64,000 bases of DNA from Poriferisulfidus sp965221375 (GTDB lineage: Bacteria > Pseudomonadota > Gammaproteobacteria > Poriferisulfidales > Poriferisulfidaceae), in assembly GCA_965221375.1 (NCBI GenBank), contig OZ244883.1, forward strand, positions 806,001-870,000, in the 5' to 3' direction. Within the stretch, counting starts at the first letter, position 1, and the number at the start of each line of letters is the position of its first letter. This document shows, in pieces, positions 59,540-64,000 of this stretch. A program made the position numbers and the translations under genes. The notes under the pieces are model-generated. The model worked only from the letters and a program-made list of their open reading frames with translations. It was not told the origin of the DNA and did no database searches.

Positions 59540-61041
59540 TGACGAACCGCAAATCAGGTGAGGCACGGCTGCTGGAGCAACGCCAGAGTAAGTTGCGTGA
59601 TCTGCACGCGCAAGGCTGGGATTATCCCAATGATTTTCGGCCTGCGGATACCGCGCAGGAGCTGCATAGCGCCTACGGGGAACACACGAACGAGGCATTG
59701 TCGGCGCAGCCCGTTGAGGCCACTTTGGCGGGGCGCCTGATGAGTCAGCGCATCATGGGCAAATCCAGTTTTGCGCATCTGCAGGACAGTTCGGGACGCC
59801 TGCAGTTGTTGGTTCGTCGCGAGCAGTTGGGAGAGGAGGCCTACGGTACGTTCAAGGGTTTTGATATTGGCGACATTATCGGAGTGCATGGCACTTTGAT
59901 GAAAACACGCACCGGAGAGTTGTCACTGGACGTGCACGAAGTGCAGGTGCTTAGTAAATCGCTGCGTCCGCTCCCGGAGAAATACCATGGCTTGACGGAT
60001 GTGGAGCAACGCTACCGGCAGCGGTATGTGGATCTGATTATGAACCGTGAAGCGCAGCAGGTGTTTGTGCAGCGCAGCCGACTGCTCAATACCTTGCGTG
60101 AAAAACTAGCTGCTCGGGGGTTTTTGGAAGTGGAGACCCCCATGATGCACCTGTTGCCAGGTGGGGCCGCCGCACGGCCTTTTGTGACCCATCATCAGGT
60201 TCTGGATCAAGATTTGTATTTACGTATCGCGCCGGAGTTGTATCTAAAGCGTCTGATTGTGGGTGGTTTTGAAAAGATTTTTGAACTCAATCGCAGTTTC
60301 CGCAATGAAGGAGTTTCGTCCCGGCACAATCCGGAATTCACCATGCTGGAACTCTATCAGGCGTATGCCAGTCATCAGGATTTGATGGACTTGATTGAGG
60401 CATTGATGCGTGAACTGGCGCAAGAACTTTTGGGTACGACATCGGTGCAGTATCAGGGAGTGGAATATGAACTGCAACCTTCTTTCGAGCGCCTGACCAT
60501 GGCCGAGGCGGTCTTGCGTCAGCATCCTGATTTAGGCGAGGAAGGCCTGAAAGATCGACAGAAACTCGCAGCCTTATGTGATGACTCCAAAGGTCAAAAA
60601 AAGGCCGAGCGCGGGATCGGTGGATTGCTGTTCGATGTTTTTGAAGCGACGGTGGAAGAGACGCTTCAGCAGCCGACCTTCATTACGGAATATCCGCTTG
60701 AAGTGTCGCCGTTGGCGCGTCGGTGCGACCATAATCCCGAGTGCGTGGATCGCTTTGAACTGTTCGTCGGCGGACGGGAGCTTGCGAATGGTTTTTCCGA
60801 GTTAAACGATCCGAAAGATCAGGCGGAACGTTTCCATGCCCAGGCGCAGCAACATGCGGCAGGGGATGAGGAGGCGATGCGCTATGACGCCGATTACATT
60901 CGGGCGCTGGAATACGGCATGCCGCCGACGGCAGGCGTGGGGGTCGGCATTGATCGGTTGGTGATGTTTTTCTGCGATGCGCCGTCCATTCGCGACGTGC
61001 TGCTATTTCCGTATATGCGCCCCGAAGCAGACGGGCGCTAG
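59539..61041 (+). CDS. lysS: lysine-tRNA ligase, class II
   Basis: LysRS class II, 500 residues. An N-terminal OB-fold anticodon domain (AGRLMSQRIMGKSSFAHL) is followed by the catalytic core with motif 2 FRNEGVSSRHNPEFTMLE and motif 3 GVGVGIDRLVMFF. It begins at the last base of the prfB stop (TAATG), the conserved prfB-lysS arrangement. Its TAG overlaps the stop of a small convergent membrane-protein gene. Confidence 0.97.
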   Translation: MTNRKSGEARLLEQRQSKLRDLHAQGWDYPNDFRPADTAQELHSAYGEHTNEALSAQPVEATLAGRLMSQRIMGKSSFAHLQDSSGRLQLLVRREQLGEEAYGTFKGFDIGDIIGVHGTLMKTRTGELSLDVHEVQVLSKSLRPLPEKYHGLTDVEQRYRQRYVDLIMNREAQQVFVQRSRLLNTLREKLAARGFLEVETPMMHLLPGGAAARPFVTHHQVLDQDLYLRIAPELYLKRLIVGGFEKIFELNRSFRNEGVSSRHNPEFTMLELYQAYASHQDLMDLIEALMRELAQELLGTTSVQYQGVEYELQPSFERLTMAEAVLRQHPDLGEEGLKDRQKLAALCDDSKGQKKAERGIGGLLFDVFEATVEETLQQPTFITEYPLEVSPLARRCDHNPECVDRFELFVGGRELANGFSELNDPKDQAERFHAQAQQHAAGDEEAMRYDADYIRALEYGMPPTAGVGVGIDRLVMFFCDAPSIRDVLLFPYMRPEADGR

Positions 61042-61193
61042 ACGACTTCCAAAAAACCAATCAGCGCCAGACCTGCGGCGATGGCGCTCAGAATGTACAG
61101 CAAGATGCCCAAATCCCGCTGGCGGTTGAAGAGGATGTAGCCGCCAATCAATAGCAGAATGGCCAAGTAGAAGATCAACATAATGCGGGACAT
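61038..61193 (-). CDS. 51-residue membrane protein, function unknown
   Basis: A short gene reading MSRIMLIFYLAILLLIGGY at the start, then NRQRDLG, then a second hydrophobic stretch ending FLEVV. Two membrane helices (about residues 4-21 and 30-48) with a positive loop between them predict a helical hairpin with both ends on the same side. GGAG lies 11 nt upstream of ATG 61193. It begins 2 nt after the ygfZ stop, so it is co-transcribed with ygfZ, and its TAG overlaps the convergent lysS TAG. No family is recognised. Confidence 0.7.
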   Translation of the reverse strand: MSRIMLIFYLAILLLIGGYILFNRQRDLGILLYILSAIAAGLALIGFLEVV

Positions 61194-61195
61194 AA

Positions 61196-62113
61196 TCAAT
61201 CAGGCTCCGTCAGGTCGTAGGGCAGAGTAAGTGGTTTGAGTATATCGCGGGTGTCCGATGCAAGACACAGAGGTTGATCGGCATCGGACACACGCAACAT
61301 TGCAAGCAGGCGATAGCGCTGGGCCTCAAGGGCCTCCTGCGCATCAATGATATGTCCACAAGGGCGGCCTTCGGGGTCTGCCTGCAGGCGCACTTCTGCT
61401 CCCGGTTGCGGAGGTGCGCCGTCGCCTTCGAGCAGGTAGGTGCGGTGTTTAATCTTGCCTCGGTAGTGCATGCGGGCGACGACTTCCTGCCCGGGGTAAC
61501 AGCCTTTGGAAAAACTGACGCCGCCGACCAAATCCATATTTATATGTTGGGGCACGAACTGCCCGCTGGTTGCCGAGCGCACCCAGGGGAGACCCTCGTC
61601 AATATCCTGAAGGCGCCATGCATGACCATTTTCGGAAGTTTGGAGGGCGGGTTCGGCGGGACCGATCAGTAGCCAGCGCCGTTGGGTTCCGGGCCAGGCG
61701 ATGGCTGTGTAATCCTCATGCTCGACGACATCCAAGGGAGTATCGGGCAAGTCGAAAAGAGTCCAATTCGCAGATTCTTCCGACAGTCCGTACCGATGTG
61801 ATTGGTCGGTGCAGTCTTCCAATGACACTTGAGATCGCAGTTTGAACATCTGCAGGCGCTGCAGGATGGGAGCACACAATTCATGCGGCAAAACCATGCG
61901 GTAGGCATGGGCGGCCGTTCGCCAGATCAGAAAATTGGCAAGTGTTTGGCCTTTTGGCACGCAGTAGGCAGACCACTGGGCGCGCGCATCCGGCAAGTTC
62001 TGCAGATCATTGGTGAACTGGTTGTGCAGAAATGCGGTGGCCTCTTCTCCGCCGACTTCCAAAATGCCGAATTCGTCAAGATTAAGAAGCTTGGGAAAGG
62101 GGGAGGAAGCCAT
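61196..62113 (-). CDS. ygfZ: folate-binding protein YgfZ
   Basis: YgfZ resembles the T-protein of glycine cleavage and supports iron-sulfur enzymes under oxidative stress in a folate-dependent way. The 305-residue protein has the diagnostic KGCYPGQE motif (VSFSKGCYPGQEVVAR) with the conserved cysteine, and the N-terminal FLHNQFTNDLQNL. Start ATG 62113 is typical. It leads a two-gene unit with the 51-residue membrane protein. The 347-nt gap on its 5' side is shared with xseB. Confidence 0.92.
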   Translation of the reverse strand: MASSPFPKLLNLDEFGILEVGGEEATAFLHNQFTNDLQNLPDARAQWSAYCVPKGQTLANFLIWRTAAHAYRMVLPHELCAPILQRLQMFKLRSQVSLEDCTDQSHRYGLSEESANWTLFDLPDTPLDVVEHEDYTAIAWPGTQRRWLLIGPAEPALQTSENGHAWRLQDIDEGLPWVRSATSGQFVPQHINMDLVGGVSFSKGCYPGQEVVARMHYRGKIKHRTYLLEGDGAPPQPGAEVRLQADPEGRPCGHIIDAQEALEAQRYRLLAMLRVSDADQPLCLASDTRDILKPLTLPYDLTEPD

Positions 62114-62460
62114 GCCAAAGTCAGTTGTTCAGCGTGATTCGGTCATTGTACTTGGCTGCGGCGTGCCTTAAAACTTTGCTTGCTGTCCTTGGAGAGCCTT
62201 GAGTTTCGTGTGTTAAGATAATTGAAGTCACACACAGGATCTCAAAATGCAGCCGATTACAGGGGGAAGGCGATGCATCGGGCCGAGCAAGTCGGCTTGC
62301 GAAGTGTTTTTTGCTCTGAGTCTTTATCGAGATTCAGCGATAAAATTGGGGTACAGGGCAACCTGGGCATAAGACTTGGAATGATGATTCGTTATTTTCA
62401 AAATAGCATATGGGTCTGCGACCTGCCGGGCTCGGGCCGGTGTGCGACCGGTTTGCGGCG
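62114..62460. other. 347-nt divergent intergenic region (ygfZ / xseB)
   Basis: No supported gene. A TTG- or ATG-started frame near 62222-62464 encodes a composition unlike the neighbours and overlaps xseB, so I do not call it. A weak promoter-like pair is possible near 62188-62220 (TTGGAG, then TTAAGATAAT) but spacing is poor. It should contain divergent promoters for ygfZ and xseB-dxs. Confidence 0.4.
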
Positions 62461-62712
62461 ATGAACGACAAGTCGAAAGCATCCGAGGCGCCTTCTTTCG
62501 AGCAGGCGCTTGAACAGTTGGAGCAACTGGTAGAGCGACTGGAAGATGGGCAGATCCCATTGGAGGATTCCCTGAAAGACTTTGAAAAGGGGGTGGCGTT
62601 GGTACGCCAATTGCGCGAGCGCTTGGATCAGGCGCAACAACGTGTGGAAAAAATCATGGAAACAGAGGGTGGGAAGTTGGAAGCCCAGCCCATGGATTTT
62701 GAAGAAGACTAA
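62461..62712 (+). CDS. xseB: exodeoxyribonuclease VII small subunit
   Basis: The 83-residue subunit of ExoVII, which degrades single-stranded DNA from both ends. The whole protein fits the family: SFEQALEQLEQLVERLEDGQ then LEDSLKDFEKGVALVRQ, a helical hairpin. ATG 62461 gives the usual length; ATG 62410 would add 17 unrelated residues. dxs follows after 5 nt; ispA, usually between them, is absent. Confidence 0.93.
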   Translation: MNDKSKASEAPSFEQALEQLEQLVERLEDGQIPLEDSLKDFEKGVALVRQLRERLDQAQQRVEKIMETEGGKLEAQPMDFEED

Positions 62713-62717
62713 TTCGC

Positions 62718-64000
62718 ATGACTGAAGAAACCGACGATACTAAAAAATTTCCGTTTCTTTCGCAAATTGAAAGTCCGCGAGATTTGCGGGCGCTTGATAA
62801 AGAGGATCTGCCGGCGGTCGCCGACGAGCTGCGGGAATTTCTGATTCGGGGAGTCTCCCGTTGTGGCGGGCATTTTGGTGCCAGTTTGGGGACTATTGAG
62901 TTGACCGTCGCACTGCATTACGTCTTTGACACGCCTGAGGACCGGTTGGTTTGGGATGTGGGTCACCAGAGTTATGGCCACAAAATCCTGACCGGACGCC
63001 GCGATCAACTGGAGACGATTCGTCGCAAGGATGGCTTAGCCCCGTTTCCGCGTCGTGCGGAAAGTCCTTATGACTGTTTCGGTGTAGGCCATTCCAGTAC
63101 GTCCATCGGGGCGGCTCTGGGGATGGCGTTGGCCAGTGAGCACTTGGAGAAGCCTCGCAAATCGATCGCCATCATCGGCGATGGAGGATTGACGGCGGGC
63201 ATGGCCTTCGAAGCACTGAATCATCTGGGGGAGGTGGGAGCGGACGTATTGGTCATCCTCAACGATAACGAGATGTCGATTTCTCCCAATGTCGGGGCCA
63301 TGTCACGCTATCTGACACGCTTGATATCCGGTGATGTGTATTCGACAGTAATCGAAGGCGGCATGCGCATATTGCGGCCCATGCCTCGACTGCAGCAATT
63401 TGCCGGGCGCGTGGAGCAGCAGGTCAAGGGATTGTTTATGCCGGGGACCTTGTTCGAAGAAATCGGGGTGCGCTATTTCGGTCCGGTCGATGGCCACGAC
63501 GTACGGGAGTTGGTGCGCATTTTGGAGCAAATGCGCGACCAGGACGGCCCGCGCCTGCTGCACTTGGTGACACGCAAGGGTAAGGGGTACGAGCAGGCAG
63601 AAGAGGACCCGGTGGGTTATCACGCCGTGCCACAGTTTGATCCAGAAGTGGGGGTGCGCAAGAAGCCCAGTTCCAAGCGTACCTATACGCAAATCTTTAG
63701 CGACTGGCTCTGCGATCAGGCCGCAGCGGATGATCGGCTGATGGCGATTACTCCGGCGATGCGTGAGGGCAGCGGTTTAGTGCGTTTCGAGAAAGAGCAC
63801 CCCGGGCGTTACTTTGATGTTGGCATTGCGGAGCAGCACTCCGTGACGGTGGCGGCAGGGATGGCCTGTGAAGGCGCGAAACCGGTGGTGGCCATTTATT
63901 CAACATTTCTGCAGCGCGGTTATGACCAGTTGGTCCATGACGTGGCCGTGCAGGATTTGGATGTGTTGTTTGCGATTGATCGTGCGGGATTGGTGGGGGC
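62718..64000 (+). CDS. dxs: 1-deoxy-D-xylulose-5-phosphate synthase (partial)
   Basis: The first enzyme of the MEP isoprenoid pathway; it condenses pyruvate and glyceraldehyde-3-phosphate with thiamine diphosphate. The frame runs from ATG 62718 off the right edge, 427 complete codons without a stop. Visible are the ThDP-binding GDGGLTAGMAFEALN...NDNEMSI region, LVWDVGHQSYGHKILTG, FGVGHSSTSIGAALG, and the pyrimidine-domain start PGRYFDVGIAEQHSV. It follows xseB by 5 nt. thiE in the same window supplies the cofactor precursor. Confidence 0.96.
   Translation, partial: MTEETDDTKKFPFLSQIESPRDLRALDKEDLPAVADELREFLIRGVSRCGGHFGASLGTIELTVALHYVFDTPEDRLVWDVGHQSYGHKILTGRRDQLETIRRKDGLAPFPRRAESPYDCFGVGHSSTSIGAALGMALASEHLEKPRKSIAIIGDGGLTAGMAFEALNHLGEVGADVLVILNDNEMSISPNVGAMSRYLTRLISGDVYSTVIEGGMRILRPMPRLQQFAGRVEQQVKGLFMPGTLFEEIGVRYFGPVDGHDVRELVRILEQMRDQDGPRLLHLVTRKGKGYEQAEEDPVGYHAVPQFDPEVGVRKKPSSKRTYTQIFSDWLCDQAAADDRLMAITPAMREGSGLVRFEKEHPGRYFDVGIAEQHSVTVAAGMACEGAKPVVAIYSTFLQRGYDQLVHDVAVQDLDVLFAIDRAGLVG

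Noticed and set aside
62222..62464. 80-residue frame between ygfZ and xseB
   Set aside because: No ribosome site, no recognisable content, and it overlaps the xseB start in another frame.
1..64000. CRISPR arrays, insertion sequences and prophage genes
   Set aside because: No regularly spaced direct repeats, no transposase, integrase or phage structural proteins were seen on either strand.

Overview
The window reads as a chromosome segment of a non-enteric gammaproteobacterium. Several conserved neighbourhoods support this: petABC-sspA-sspB; mutS, a CinA-like amidohydrolase, recA-recX-alaS-lysC-csrA-tRNA-Ser; purM-purN-DUF3108 divergent from a CDP-alcohol phosphatidyltransferase and hda; nitrilase-tldD-pmbA; ygfZ, lysS, prfB with its recoding site; xseB-dxs. 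The genome is compact, with many ATGA or GTGA start/stop overlaps, and moderately GC-rich. It respires through a cytochrome bc1 complex. No genus can be named from the sequence alone.

Layout. 0-9.7 kb: yaaA, mpl, a thioredoxin-ABC exporter pair, hemL/thiE on the minus strand, a MATE pump, a Maf pyrophosphatase, and an unrecognised two-gene cassette behind a near-consensus promoter. 9.8-20 kb: mlaC, then an overlapping chain murA-hisG-DAHP synthase-hisD-Nif3, then petABC-sspAB and a lipoprotein. 20-28.4 kb: FAD oxidoreductase, gmhA/diaA-like isomerase, DUF2182 and DUF1326 proteins, msrA, a secreted protein, nitrilase, tldD, pmbA. 28.4-36.5 kb: accessory island. 36.6-40.2 kb: DUF3108/purN/purM and pgsA-like/hda. 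40.2-46.7 kb: a minus-strand run mutS, CbbO/NorD-like VWA protein, lipoprotein, arsC-like, wrbA. 47-53.2 kb: pncC-like, recA, recX, alaS, lysC, csrA, tRNA-Ser. 53.3-64 kb: WYL regulator, ARPP-like protein, hydroxyacid dehydrogenase, holA, proA, prfB, lysS, a 51-residue membrane protein, ygfZ, xseB and the start of dxs.

The most interesting stretch is the island at 28.4-36.5 kb, which is visibly more AT-rich than its surroundings. It carries a large Eco57I/PglX-like adenine methyltransferase and a 1120-residue PLD-nuclease/SNF2-helicase fusion, which together look like a two-component anti-phage or restriction module. The methyltransferase reading frame breaks near a run of eleven G. The break coincides with an imperfect 77-nt-period repeat that puts the C-terminal recognition part in another frame. 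The downstream part has its own ATG overlapping the upstream stop (TGATG). Phase variation, a recombination scar, a genuinely split enzyme, or an assembly error would each explain this, and the tests are given in the findings.

Other points of interest are the strongly expressed small-protein/membrane-protein cassette at 8.7-9.7 kb, csrA whose 3' end runs into tRNA-Ser, a CbbO-like protein without CbbQ behind mutS, an ARPP-like protein with a read-through tail, and a tandem duplicated ribosome-binding region before sspA.
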